64,000 bases of DNA, taken from the NCBI GenBank assembly GCA_003389385.1, contig QQVM01000020.1, forward strand, positions 221,001 through 285,000. The letters run 5' to 3'. Shown here piece by piece: positions 34,533-44,000 of this stretch. The number at the start of each line of letters is the position of its first letter. The first letter of the stretch is position 1. The notes below the pieces were generated by a model. That model was given only the letters and a program-made list of their open reading frames with translations, was not told the DNA's origin and searched no databases. A program made the position numbers and the translations under genes. This DNA is from Bacteroidota bacterium (GTDB taxonomy: Bacteria; Bacteroidota; Bacteroidia; AKYH767-A; 2013-40CM-41-45).

Positions 34533-34540
34533 GGATTGTA

Positions 34541-35305
34541 TCAGTTAAAATAATACTGACGAGGTGTTCGCTTGTAAACCGGTATAATCCATCCTGCGCG
34601 AATCCCCAGCAACTGATCTGTCCTTTTGCGTTCATCTTTTTCCATTGTGTCGAAATTATAAGACCTTCTGTTTTGTGTGAATGCTTGTGTGAATTCAATA
34701 CCGGCAAAAAAATTAATCTTCCTGTTGTTGCTGAAGTTAACATAACCGGCAAAAGCAGTGAAACTTAAACCGTTTGTAAGACGGTCATATCCTTTTTTAT
34801 AATCACCCTCGATGGACGGAATAGAACTTCCCTGATTCTCGATGCGGATTTTATGTTGCAACAGTCCGGCGCCAATAGTTGCTATTATACCTGAGTTGGG
34901 ATTTGGACCTATTACTGGAAAGACTTTTCCCGCTTTCAGTTCGAACTTAAATCCTCTTTCATACAATATCACATCTGCAAATTGTCCAGACTCAGAAATT
35001 ATAGCACCTTGTCCGGAAATCAATGAATCGAGAATAGTGTTTTCCTTCACTGTATTACCAAATAGAAATTGTCCGTCAAGACCAAATAAAAAATTACCTG
35101 AACTTTTATGCATGAATGATCCACCCGTATTCCAGTTGCTCCCAAAACGATCAGACAAATCTGAAAGCGGAATCTGAAAAGCGCCATTGGCGCTGATCAT
35201 TGAGAACGAAATTGTGGAATCTTTCATGCTCTTCTGCCCGAACGCAATTCTGCAGAACAGCAGAAACATGTTCAGAAGGATGAATAGCCTTGTCGTGAAT
35301 AGCAT
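34541..35305 (-). CDS. Putative outer-membrane beta-barrel protein
   Basis: Signal peptide (LFILLNMFLLFCRIAFGQ) followed by about eight alternating amphipathic strands (GSFMHKSSGNFLFGLDGQFLFG, GFKFELKAGKVFPVIG, INFFAGIEFTQAFT). The C-terminus RQYYFN has aromatic residues like many outer-membrane barrels. No specific family recognised. It precedes kdtA by 8 nt and may be co-transcribed; a link with lipopolysaccharide is guilt-by-association only. Confidence 0.7.
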   Translation of the reverse strand: MLFTTRLFILLNMFLLFCRIAFGQKSMKDSTISFSMISANGAFQIPLSDLSDRFGSNWNTGGSFMHKSSGNFLFGLDGQFLFGNTVKENTILDSLISGQGAIISESGQFADVILYERGFKFELKAGKVFPVIGPNPNSGIIATIGAGLLQHKIRIENQGSSIPSIEGDYKKGYDRLTNGLSFTAFAGYVNFSNNRKINFFAGIEFTQAFTQNRRSYNFDTMEKDERKRTDQLLGIRAGWIIPVYKRTPRQYYFN

Positions 35306-35386
35306 TTGTGTATTAATCCGGGTTTAGTTTATAAGCATTTCTGTTCGGAACAGCGTTTTAAAGAATCCTTCAGGAAAACAGATTAC

Positions 35387-35884
35387 TCAGGAAGTTTTAA
35401 CCTGCAAATCATCTGCAGTAAATTGATATGGCAGGAAACTTCTGATGGAATCTGATACAAGAACTTTCCCTGTTTCGCCTACAAGTATTAATCTGATTGG
35501 TCCGTGATATCTGTGTTCATATTCTGCAATTGCCTGTCGGCACGCACCGCAAGGAGTAATTGGCTTGTCGATATGGAATTGATCAGATGAGGCGGTGACC
35601 GCAATAGCGCTTATTTTAACTCCTGGAAAATTGGCTCCTGCTGCGAAGATGGCTACTCTTTCAGCGCAAAGACCAATTGGATAGCTTGCGTTTTCCTGGT
35701 TGTTTCCCCTCAGGATCTTACCGTTTTCCAGCGCAACGGCAGCCCCAACCTGAAATCTGGAGTAGGGTGCATAAGCCTTATTTGCACTAAGGCGGGCTTC
35801 TTCAACCAGTTTTTGATCATCCGGTGATAGTTCATTAACATTTTCAAATTCAGTGAATTCGGAAGTGATTTGTATTCTTTTCAT
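35387..35884 (-). CDS. cdd: Cytidine deaminase
   Basis: Deaminates cytidine/deoxycytidine in pyrimidine salvage (EC 3.5.4.5). Zinc motif: CAERVAIFAAG (Cys and catalytic Glu) and PCGACRQ (two Cys). The substrate-binding part YSRFQVGAAV and NASYPIGLCAE are normal. 165 residues, the short homotetrameric type with an N-terminal extension of about 25 residues, common in Bacteroidota. In Flavobacterium a cdd gene lies near porV-porU; here it is about 4 kb away. Confidence 0.93.
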   Translation of the reverse strand: MKRIQITSEFTEFENVNELSPDDQKLVEEARLSANKAYAPYSRFQVGAAVALENGKILRGNNQENASYPIGLCAERVAIFAAGANFPGVKISAIAVTASSDQFHIDKPITPCGACRQAIAEYEHRYHGPIRLILVGETGKVLVSDSIRSFLPYQFTADDLQVKTS

Positions 35885-36157
35885 TTTGTTGGACTGGTAA
35901 AATTAGGCATTTTAAGCAATTGAATAAAAGTTCTGTAATTCAGCAGATTAATTTTTTAGACTGATTCTGTGGTTCGGTTTTTGTAAAAAAACCTGTTCCT
36001 CGCATTAACGCTGAAAAGGTAGATTATTGAGTGAATTGAGACAACTTTTTTATCAATTTTCACGTTAGAGGACAGTTGATTTTACGGTCGTTCATCGGTG
36101 CTGGAGATAATATTAGCATCTTTGCGCCTTGAAATCCGTATGGTAAAACGAAAGAAT

Positions 36158-36595
36158 ATGTCAATTAAAACAGCAAGCAGCTTCCTGATTTTGATCTCTT
36201 TGCTTTTTCTTGCTTCCTGTAAAAAGGAAGCCGGAGAAGGTGGAACATCAACAATCAAGGGTAAAGTAGTCATTTACAATTTTGATAATATTTTCCAGGA
36301 AGTCCTGGACACATTTCCTGGAGCGGATGAAGACGTCTTCATCATTTATGGAGAGGATAATGCTACCTATAATGATGATTTCAAGACGAGTTATGACGGG
36401 ACATTTGAATTCAAATATCTTCAGAAGGGAAAGTACACGTTGTTCGCTTATACGAAAGATACAACTGGAGCCTGGAACGGAACAATTAACTCGCAGTATC
36501 GTCCAAAAATTCCTGTGTTCAGGGAAGTTGAAATCACAGCAAAAAACCAGACAGTCATTGTTCCGGATATAATAATACTTGCATCCAAACAATAA
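36158..36595 (+). CDS. Hypothetical lipoprotein with carboxypeptidase-regulatory-like fold
   Basis: Lipoprotein signal (FLILISLLFLASC) followed by KKEAGEGGTSTIKGKVVIYN, a start typical of small secreted beta-sandwich lipoproteins. Later elements YDGTFEFKYLQKGKYTLFAYTKD and EVEITAKNQTVIVPDIII match a carboxypeptidase-regulatory-like or SpaA-like domain used for protein interaction. About 145 residues from ATG 36158; upstream ATGs would add polar residues before the signal. First gene of a probable five-gene operon. Confidence 0.75.
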   Translation: MSIKTASSFLILISLLFLASCKKEAGEGGTSTIKGKVVIYNFDNIFQEVLDTFPGADEDVFIIYGEDNATYNDDFKTSYDGTFEFKYLQKGKYTLFAYTKDTTGAWNGTINSQYRPKIPVFREVEITAKNQTVIVPDIIILASKQ

Positions 36596-36603
36596 TAATT
36601 AAC

Positions 36604-37173
36604 ATGAAATCGAATTTAATTCTAACTGTAATTGGAATTTTCTTCTTTGTGAACGTAGCCAACGCTCAGAGCAAGAAGGATATTCGCAAGCACAAGATCA
36701 AGTCTGTAAAAGTTTCCCTGACAACATATAAAGATGGAACTGAAAATACCGTTCCAGAATCTTTTGAAAAGTACGATTCAAACGGTCAGTTGCTTGAGAT
36801 AATTGACTATGATAAGGAAGGCAAAGTTAAAATGCATGAAGCATACGTCAATAACAAAAACGGAGACCGGACAGAAGAGATCATTTACGGATCAGATGGA
36901 AAAGTGAAAAAGAAAAAAGTGATTAAGTATAATTCCACAGGTGATAAAGTGGAAGAGAGCCGTTATGACGGTTCAGGAAATCTGATCGAGAAGGAAGTTT
37001 ATACTTATAATGCTAACGGTGACCGCACTACTGAAGTGACACTGGACAATAAAAACAATGTAGTGAAAAAGGATTACTTGTTGTATGATAATAAAGGAAT
37101 GCGGATTGAAAGAAGGACTATGGATGGCAAAGGAAATCTGCTGGAAGTAAAGAAATACGTTTACGAATACTGA
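36604..37173 (+). CDS. Secreted repeat protein with YD/RHS-like repeats
   Basis: Signal peptide (ILTVIGIFFFVNVANAQ) then a repetitive mature part of short strands with a recurring pattern Y-(N/D)-x-x-G-x-x-x-E: FEKYDSNGQLLEIIDYDKEGKV, YNSTGDKVEESRYDGSGNLIEK and YNANGDRTTEVTLDNKNNV. About seven imperfect repeats of ~20 residues resemble the MORN/YD-type beta repeats of RHS-like proteins. No toxin or enzyme domain is attached. It is rich in Lys and Asp. Third gene down encodes a VTC-type enzyme. Confidence 0.72.
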   Translation: MKSNLILTVIGIFFFVNVANAQSKKDIRKHKIKSVKVSLTTYKDGTENTVPESFEKYDSNGQLLEIIDYDKEGKVKMHEAYVNNKNGDRTEEIIYGSDGKVKKKKVIKYNSTGDKVEESRYDGSGNLIEKEVYTYNANGDRTTEVTLDNKNNVVKKDYLLYDNKGMRIERRTMDGKGNLLEVKKYVYEY

Positions 37174-37178
37174 TTTTC

Positions 37179-37934
37179 TTGATAGAACTTGACAACATAC
37201 TTGCAATTTTTGATCCAATTACTTTAAAGGAAATGGATAATGTAAAGCTGCTCGACAGAGTAGACACGAAATACATGTTTCGTGATACCTTGTTGCCGGT
37301 CATCCTGAATAAGATGAAGGACAATTACAGGGTTCTTGAGATTGAGGGTAAACGATACAACCATTACGAAACGCTTTACTTTGACACCGATAATTTTGGC
37401 TTGTACATCCGTCATCATAACGGAAAATTAAACCGATACAAATTCAGGTCAAGAAAGTATGTAGAGTCCAACCTCAATTTCTTCGAGATAAAATTTAAGA
37501 ATAACAAAGGAAGGACCATTAAAGAGAGGATTAAAAGGCCTGAAATGGTTTATGAAATAAAAAACAAGTCAGGTGAGTTTGTAAAAGCGGTAAGCAAAAT
37601 GGATCCTTCCATGCTGAAGCCAAAACTGTGGGTGAATTATGTGAGAATCACGTTTGTGAACAAACATTCGCAGGAAAGGCTTACAGTGGATACTCGATTG
37701 CATTACAAGGACGATAATAACACAGTCGATTACAATGGACTTGTAATAGCCGAAGTTAAACAGGGCAGCGGGAGGGACAAAAGTCCTTTTATCCAGCTTA
37801 TGAGGGATAATTCCATTCTGGCGAAGTCCATAAGTAAATACTGTCTTGGTGTGGTTTCATTAAATCCTGACATCAAAAAGAATAGATTTAAACCTACATT
37901 ACTATATCTGAATAAATTACTGAAAGCATCATGA
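37179..37934 (+). CDS. VTC-domain (polyphosphate polymerase-like) protein
   Basis: Belongs to the VTC / CYTH-tunnel family, related to eukaryotic polyphosphate polymerase. Family features are LLDRVDTKYMF near the N-terminus, YETLYFDTDNFGLYIRHHNGK, YKFRSRKY, FFEIKFKNNKGRTIKERI and VIAEVKQG, with many basic residues lining a predicted tunnel. The start is TTG at 37179: the preceding LAIFDPITLKEMD fits the family N-terminus, and the first ATG would remove it. It overlaps the DUF4956 gene by 4 bp. Polyphosphate synthesis is possible but unproven for bacterial members. Confidence 0.82.
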   Translation: MIELDNILAIFDPITLKEMDNVKLLDRVDTKYMFRDTLLPVILNKMKDNYRVLEIEGKRYNHYETLYFDTDNFGLYIRHHNGKLNRYKFRSRKYVESNLNFFEIKFKNNKGRTIKERIKRPEMVYEIKNKSGEFVKAVSKMDPSMLKPKLWVNYVRITFVNKHSQERLTVDTRLHYKDDNNTVDYNGLVIAEVKQGSGRDKSPFIQLMRDNSILAKSISKYCLGVVSLNPDIKKNRFKPTLLYLNKLLKAS

Positions 37935-38551
37935 ACGATCTCAGCTCCATAGAATTGTTTGACAAATTATCTGATAAGTTTTTCTGGCGACTGCTCATTG
38001 ATATATTGTCAATGGTCGTGATAGTAAGGCTCATTTATTTCCGCATTTATAAGAAAAAGGATTACCTCTTTACATTCTTTCTTTTCAATATTATCATATT
38101 CATTATCACTTACCTTTTGAACAAAGTTGATATGTCAATGGGTGCCGCCTTCGGGTTGTTTGCAGTATTCTCTATGCTTCGATACAGAACAGAAGGTATA
38201 AACACAAAAGACATGACTTATTTGTTCATTGTCATTGCAATCGGACTGATTTGTGCAGTGAGCAAGGCAAGCTATTTCGAACTGGTGATAATTAACCTCA
38301 TCCTCATTTCGTTCACTTATGCTTTAGACGGAAACTGGTTGCTGAGAAATGAAATGGTCAAGAATGTTCTCTATGAGAACATTGAAATGATAAAGCCTGA
38401 AAACTACAATGCTCTGATGGAAGATCTGAGAAACCGTACCGGTTTGAACATCCACCATGTTAGTGTCAACAAGGTCGACTTCCTGAAAGATGTAGCAGTC
38501 GTTAAAATTTATTATTACGAGGACACTGCCAAGCTGAAACCAAAGGGATGA
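37931..38551 (+). CDS. DUF4956 membrane protein
   Basis: Four to five transmembrane helices in the first 130 residues (LLIDILSMVVIVRLIYF, LFTFFLFNIIIFIITYLL, MGAAFGLFAVFSML), then a cytoplasmic alpha/beta part ending VAVVKIYYYEDT. RYRTEGINTKDMTYLFIVIAIGL is the typical DUF4956 stretch. These proteins are regularly encoded beside VTC-domain proteins, suggesting a joint membrane complex. It overlaps the genes on both sides by 4 bp, which implies tight coupling. Confidence 0.85.
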   Translation: MNDLSSIELFDKLSDKFFWRLLIDILSMVVIVRLIYFRIYKKKDYLFTFFLFNIIIFIITYLLNKVDMSMGAAFGLFAVFSMLRYRTEGINTKDMTYLFIVIAIGLICAVSKASYFELVIINLILISFTYALDGNWLLRNEMVKNVLYENIEMIKPENYNALMEDLRNRTGLNIHHVSVNKVDFLKDVAVVKIYYYEDTAKLKPKG

Positions 38552-39231
38552 TGCAAATTTTCCGTTATTTATTCTCCGGAGTTTTGTTCTTCAGTTTCAT
38601 CTTTCCATTCAATGATGTAAAAGCACAGAAGGATGCAGGACTTTGGGCAAATGTGAGCCTGAATCACCAGGTGACACGAAGAATTTCTGTTTCTCTATCT
38701 GAGCAAATCAGATTGAATCAGAATGTTTCACAGGTAGACCAGGTGTTCACTGATGCTGGAATTACCTATCAATGGAGCAAGTCGTTCAGAACCGGAATCA
38801 GTTACAGGCTTTCTTTCAGAAATGAAATCGAATTCTATGAAACAAGACATCGTTTCTATGTAGACTTGTCCTATCGTCTCAGAAAAAGGCCTGTGTCAAT
38901 GACAATCAGACAAAGGTTTCAGCAGCAATATTCCGGACTTAATACCAGCGAGAATGGAGATATTCCGGAGTGGTATTCCAGGACAAAACTTGCTGTTAAA
39001 TATGATTTGAGCAAGAAATACACACCTTACGTATCAGTTGAAGCATTTTACCTGATTGATAACGATGATGAAGACAATCAGACTTTTGACCAGATGCGCT
39101 ATGAAGCCGGCTTTGACTACGACTTCAACAGGAGGCATAGTTTAAACCTTTTTTATATGGTTCAGACTAAGCTCCTGGGTAAAGAATCCACCAAATTTAT
39201 TTCCGGAATAGGGTATACCTATTCATTCTGA
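38548..39231 (+). CDS. DUF2490 outer-membrane protein
   Basis: Signal peptide (FSGVLFFSFIFPFNDVKAQ) and the DUF2490 beta-barrel: GLWANVSLNHQVTRRISVSLSEQIRLNQN, ISYRLSFRNEIEFYETRHRFYVDLSYR and a C-terminal FISGIGYTYSF ending in Phe, the usual outer-membrane signal. Last gene of the VTC-DUF4956-DUF2490 set, and it overlaps the convergent ispF gene tail-to-tail by 13 bp. Confidence 0.85.
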   Translation: MMQIFRYLFSGVLFFSFIFPFNDVKAQKDAGLWANVSLNHQVTRRISVSLSEQIRLNQNVSQVDQVFTDAGITYQWSKSFRTGISYRLSFRNEIEFYETRHRFYVDLSYRLRKRPVSMTIRQRFQQQYSGLNTSENGDIPEWYSRTKLAVKYDLSKKYTPYVSVEAFYLIDNDDEDNQTFDQMRYEAGFDYDFNRRHSLNLFYMVQTKLLGKESTKFISGIGYTYSF

Positions 39232-39698
39232 TTCAGAAGCAGCGCTACAGCATAGCAACTCACACCTTCTTTTCTTCCTACGTATCCCAGCTTCTCAGTG
39301 GTTGTGGCTTTTATAGAAAGGCAATTAAGTTCCAGATTCATTATCTCACACATGGCTTTTTTCATTTCAGGTATGTACCCTGATATTTTTGGCTCCTGAA
39401 GGCAAAGTGTGACATCAATGTTTCCGATTTTATAGTTTTCTCCTGCAATAAGCACACATGTATGTTGTAACAGAATCTTGCTGTCAATATTTTTGAATTC
39501 AGAAGATGTGTCAGGAAAGTGCTTTCCGATGTCTCCCAGGCAAGCGGCACCCAACAGAGCATCACAAATGGCATGAATCATGACGTCCGCATCGGAATGT
39601 CCAACAGCTCCTTTGTGATGATCAATTTTTATTCCCCCTATGAAAAATGGTCTGCCTGTTTCAAGCTGATGTACATCGAAACCAAATCCTATTCGCAT
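39219..39698 (-). CDS. ispF: 2-C-methyl-D-erythritol 2,4-cyclodiphosphate synthase
   Basis: Fifth step of the MEP isoprenoid pathway (EC 4.6.1.12). Signatures are GFGFDVHQLE (metal Asp and His), GHSDADVMIHAICDALLGA, DIGKHFPD and the C-terminal IKATTTEKLGYVGRKEG. 159 residues, normal. It has its own promoter (39720-39752) and is downstream of porV's terminator, so it is a separate unit. Confidence 0.96.
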   Translation of the reverse strand: MRIGFGFDVHQLETGRPFFIGGIKIDHHKGAVGHSDADVMIHAICDALLGAACLGDIGKHFPDTSSEFKNIDSKILLQHTCVLIAGENYKIGNIDVTLCLQEPKISGYIPEMKKAMCEIMNLELNCLSIKATTTEKLGYVGRKEGVSCYAVALLLNQNE

Positions 39699-39719
39699 GA
39701 TAGATAAATTTTATTTCTT

Positions 39720-39752
39720 CAAAATTAGGGTTTAATCTTAGAGTCAGACAAA
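39720..39752 (-). promoter_or_regulatory. Promoter of ispF
   Basis: On the minus strand, TTTG (39752-39749) and TAATTTTG (39727-39720) are separated by 21 bp, matching the Bacteroidota TTTG / TAnnTTTG promoter. The -7 element ends 21 nt before the ispF ATG. The -33 part sits within the T-run of the porV terminator. Confidence 0.55.
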
Positions 39753-39757
39753 AAAAA

Positions 39758-39778
39758 AGCGGATGAAACTCATCCGCT
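39758..39778 (-). terminator. Rho-independent terminator of porV
   Basis: AGCGGATGA (39758-39766) pairs perfectly with TCATCCGCT (39770-39778) around a 3-nt loop. On the minus strand the stem is followed by a run of T, directly after porV (stop at 39797). Confidence 0.85.
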
Positions 39779-39796
39779 TTTCTAAATTCTTTCGGA

Positions 39797-41032
39797 TTAT
39801 TCATCCGTATTATCGGTCTTTTTAAGAGCGTCAAAGTCGAATGTCAGGGTAAATCTCAGGGTGTTTTCCAGCGGATTACGCTGAGTAGTAGGGATCAGGT
39901 AGGCAAAATCCAGTCCGAATACATTGTATCTCAAGCCTGCACCGATAGTAAAGAACATTCTGTTTCCTTTGGTAGCAGCTTCATGAAAATATCCTGCCCT
40001 GATAGCGAATTGCTTGTCGTACCAATATTCGGCGCCTATTGAATAAGTGAATTCTTTTAACTCTTCTTTAAAACCGGCCGGTGCATCTGACCATGAGCTG
40101 AAAATTGCAGAAGCCACAGAAATGTTTGAGGGATCTTTACCGGCCTGAATTACTTTGTTTCTGTCAGCATCCAGACTGTCACCGCCAACTGAGTTTTTAT
40201 AATAAACCGGTGGAGTAGGGACCAGCAATTTATTCACGTCTGCACCAAATCCAATGGAGTTGTAATCATCCAGTTCCACAAGCAGGTTTGTGCCAAATCT
40301 GAAGTTAGTCGGAATGAAATCCTTTGATTCAGTATCAGTATATGAAATTTTGGATCCGATGTTTGAGATGTTAAGTCCGAAAGCGAGCTGCGCATCTTTT
40401 CCGGAGAGCTCAATTGGCGATCTGTAATATGCGGCGAGGTCAGCAGCCACGGAGGTTCCGGCATGAGTTGAAATAGTATTGTTTGCGATTGTGATTCCAC
40501 CGGTCAGATTGCTGTAGATATATCGAAGCGCAAGTCCGCCTGAAAAATTTTCACCGAGCTTACGTGAGTAAGCGACATCTAAAGCCCATTCATTTGGGTT
40601 GAAGGATCCGGTCTTGACGGCATTGTCATCAGTGAAATCAATATTTCCAAGGGAAAAATAGAGCAATGAAGCACCAAAAGCCTGATCGTTTTTAAGTTTT
40701 TTATATCCGGAAACATAAGCCAGATTGATATCATTTACCAGCGCTCTCAACCAGGGGGTGTATGAAAGTGAAAACCCATATGCTTTATCTGCGAAAGCAA
40801 GCTTTGCAGGATTCCAGTGAATGGAGTTCGCGTCCGGGGATGTAGCAACACCGTAATCACCCATTCCTCCGGCTCTAGAGTCTGGAGCAATCTGCAGAAA
40901 AGGAACTGCAGTGGTAATTGTGTTGATCTGGCCCAGAAGTGAATCCCTGAATGAGTTGATCTGGGCAGTTGAAGAACCGGCGGTGATAATCGCAAAGCCC
41001 GCCAGAATGTACTTTTTAAGGTTAAATTGCAT
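39797..41032 (-). CDS. porV: Type IX secretion outer-membrane protein PorV (LptO)
   Basis: Outer-membrane beta-barrel that escorts T9SS cargo to the PorU sortase. Signal peptide (KKYILAGFAIITAGSSTAQ), then the family's VPFLQIAPDSRAGGMGDYGVATSPDANSIHWNPAKLAF start and GFSLSYTPWLRALVNDINLAY. Later FSGGLALRYIYSNL and GAGLRYNVFGLDFAYLIP. 411 residues; family members are similar. It lies directly downstream of porU on the same strand, as in other gliding Bacteroidota. Confidence 0.93.
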   Translation of the reverse strand: MQFNLKKYILAGFAIITAGSSTAQINSFRDSLLGQINTITTAVPFLQIAPDSRAGGMGDYGVATSPDANSIHWNPAKLAFADKAYGFSLSYTPWLRALVNDINLAYVSGYKKLKNDQAFGASLLYFSLGNIDFTDDNAVKTGSFNPNEWALDVAYSRKLGENFSGGLALRYIYSNLTGGITIANNTISTHAGTSVAADLAAYYRSPIELSGKDAQLAFGLNISNIGSKISYTDTESKDFIPTNFRFGTNLLVELDDYNSIGFGADVNKLLVPTPPVYYKNSVGGDSLDADRNKVIQAGKDPSNISVASAIFSSWSDAPAGFKEELKEFTYSIGAEYWYDKQFAIRAGYFHEAATKGNRMFFTIGAGLRYNVFGLDFAYLIPTTQRNPLENTLRFTLTFDFDALKKTDNTDE

Positions 41033-41053
41033 TTTTTCCGGTTAATAAGTCGT

Positions 41054-41061
41054 CAAATATA
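41054..41061 (-). promoter_or_regulatory. -7-like element between porU and porV
   Basis: TATATTTG on the minus strand (41061-41054) fits TAnnTTTG and ends 21 nt before the porV ATG. No convincing -33 TTTG was seen at the right distance, so it may be a weak internal promoter or chance. Confidence 0.3.
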
Positions 41062-41086
41062 CGTGAATAATGAAAAATGGTTTGAA

Positions 41087-44000
41087 TTATCTTAGAATCA
41101 CAAGTTTCTCAAATTTATCGGCATATTGACCTTCAGGAGTTCGGACTCGGAGCTTATAAATGTAAACTCCTTTGCCTATTTTATCTCCATATTCGTCAAG
41201 CCCATCCCATTTCAGATCATCAGAACGAAAACCTTTCGGAGTTATTCTCTGGCTGATAGTTTTTACGAGTTTTCCTGAGACGGTAAAAATCTGAACCCTT
41301 ACATCTAATTCGCTGAAAGGCTTATTGTGCTCAAACATGAAAGTCGTATTGGTTGTGAAAGGATTCGGATAATTCAGGACATGGTCTAGTGCCAGTTCTG
41401 CAGTTTCTGCAACCACAAATTCAGTGACAGCTTCACCGGAGTTGTTAAATACATCCCACACTTTCAATCTGACAGTATGAGGTCCGGGAGGCAGATTTTT
41501 GTAAGGATATTTCACCTTACCCTGCTGGTAACTATTCAGATCGTTTTCATAGTAATCATTCAGCACAATCACTTTGCTTTTGTCATTATTCAGTTCAGCG
41601 GTCATGTCATGTCCGATACCAGTTCCAACAGTATTGATGCCGCTTGAATCTGAAATGATCGCATACAAATAAGGGTTGGCATCTGTCAGACCTCCCCTTA
41701 CGAATTTTTCATCATTCATATAAAGGCGAATTTCCGGACCGGTGTTGTCAGCTGATGCTGATGTATTAAATCCCCCTACTACGGCGTTTTTAAAATATCC
41801 TGCTGCATCAGTCTGGCCATTGTGCGCATAAAAACTCAGCTTCCCGAAACCGTATTGAAACTGAATATCTCTCGGAACCACAAATGAAAAGCTGAACTCA
41901 CCATTGCTCACACTAACCTTTCCTTTATAAATGATGTTTTTCTGCAAGTCGAACGGAGCAGGATAGGAGGGGTCTCTGGCATCATTCAAGTCGTTTCCAA
42001 GGGTGTTATAAGTTACAGATTTGTCGTAAATCGTTGGATATAAAATTCCGTTATAGCTGTTCAGCTTTTGACCTGAAGCATCCTGAATTTCACCTGTGAT
42101 GGTGATCTTGCTCAGTGCTTTCAGTGTGTCAGTAGGCTGGCTAACGTCCACTGAATTGATCGTGTTGGTCTTTACTTTCATTTCCGGGAATGCAAGGCGT
42201 AATGCCGGATCACCAATCAAAAGAAAATTACGGACATATTGATCAGAATACACATCCACTTTGGTTCTTTCGAACACTTCACCAATTGTAGGCATCTTTC
42301 CGTTTACCGGTGTTGTGAAGTGCTGAAAAAATTTCTGTGTGAGATTAAAATTGGAACTGGAAAAAGCAAGTCGTGAAGTTGTGAACAAGGCAATTCCTCC
42401 GCCATTAGGATTCAGGAAGACCAGCTCGCCTGCAGAGGTTCTTCCGGGGTCATCCACCCGGGTGAATTCGCAGGTTGCAGTCAGGAAAGCTGCCAGACTA
42501 TTGATATTGGTCCACCCATTAATGTCATCTATTTCAAGAACTCTTTCATGTGCCCAGCCGATCTCTCCTCCGTGTCCTATATAGGTTAAGAGCAATGTGC
42601 CGCGTTGAATTCTGTCCACTATTGCTGATTGTGCGTCAGGATATCTTTGTCCGCCTGGAGTAGAAATCTGATTGTATGCATCAAGGTAGATTTTCTCAAT
42701 ATTCAGGAGAGGAGCTGCATTTGCCATTCTTCTGGCAAGTGTATCAGATTGCCTGAAGTGAGTATTGCTGTCCTGATCATCACCAACGAAAGTAATGTTG
42801 TTTCTCCAGTCGGCGAAAACTGTGGGGTTCACTGCACCGCTCTCATCAAATATCGGTACAGTTTCTCCACCTCCGTAACGAATGATCTTGCGTGCAGCTG
42901 ATTCAGCTTCAGGAATGGATCTTACCGGAAGACGTCCAACGCTGATATCTACAATTTCTGAATTTGTCCATTCGCCTTCATTGTCATCAAGCAAGCCGTA
43001 GAAATCATCGGACATATAGGTTTGAGTCTGGTTTAATGAGCCGGCTGATTGAAATGAAGTCACAAGATTGCTGTTGTTCGAAATCCTGTATTTATTATCA
43101 TAACTGGCATCCCCATAGAGAAGTAGATATCTTGGCAGGTCTGAAGCATTTTGCGCACGATCGTAAAACATTTTTACAAAATCTCTGATTGCGCAAACAT
43201 CCTGAGCACCAGAAGAAAATTCATTGAATACCTGATGAGTTGTGGCAACCACTACCCTTAATCCGTCTTTGTCCCTGTGGAAATCAGCGACCTTTTCCGC
43301 CTGCTGAACAAATGCGGGATTCGTAATGATGATCATTTCGGCTTGCGCAAGACCATGCAAGTTTTGGTTATCAACCTGACCCTTGATGATGGGAGACAGA
43401 AATGAAGTACTGTTAAAAGCTATGAACTGACGCAAAACATCACCGCTCACTTTATAAGACATATTGCTTCCGTTGAGTGATACATCTTGTTTAACCACAT
43501 TGATGTGATCTGTAACATCCCATATTGTGAGGTTGCTGTTAGCGTTGCTGAGTATGAACTCGAGTACGTTGCCTGGCCCAACAGATCTTGAATCCCTGAA
43601 TTCAAATTGTGAACCGGTGCCGCTGAGATCCAGATTTCTTCTGACATTCCATTCTATGAAATTCAACCATCCTATACCGCTTGGGTCTGCAGAACTGAAT
43701 TGAACGCTCACATTGGCTGTAGATGAACTGACAGGTACATGTACATTCAGAATGCCCGGGGTAGCGTAATTGTCCTGCACCGATATTCCAACTGTCGAGA
43801 AAGGAAGTAATCCGACAGAAGTACCGTTAACACCGATGTTGAATGCGTTGGTGTTAATCCCTCCGGTGATCGTAGCACGTCCCAACACGCTTACTTTTAA
43901 AAATGCAGAATCTCCTGCAACTGCATTAGGAAAATTGAAATTGAAATTACGTGTATTGTTAAAGTTGTCAAAAGTTTCACCGTACCATTCTCTGCCTGAT

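Noticed and set aside
35340..35365. CTGTT-CGG-AACAG hairpin after cdd as terminator
   Set aside because: Only five pairs and no T-run on either strand.
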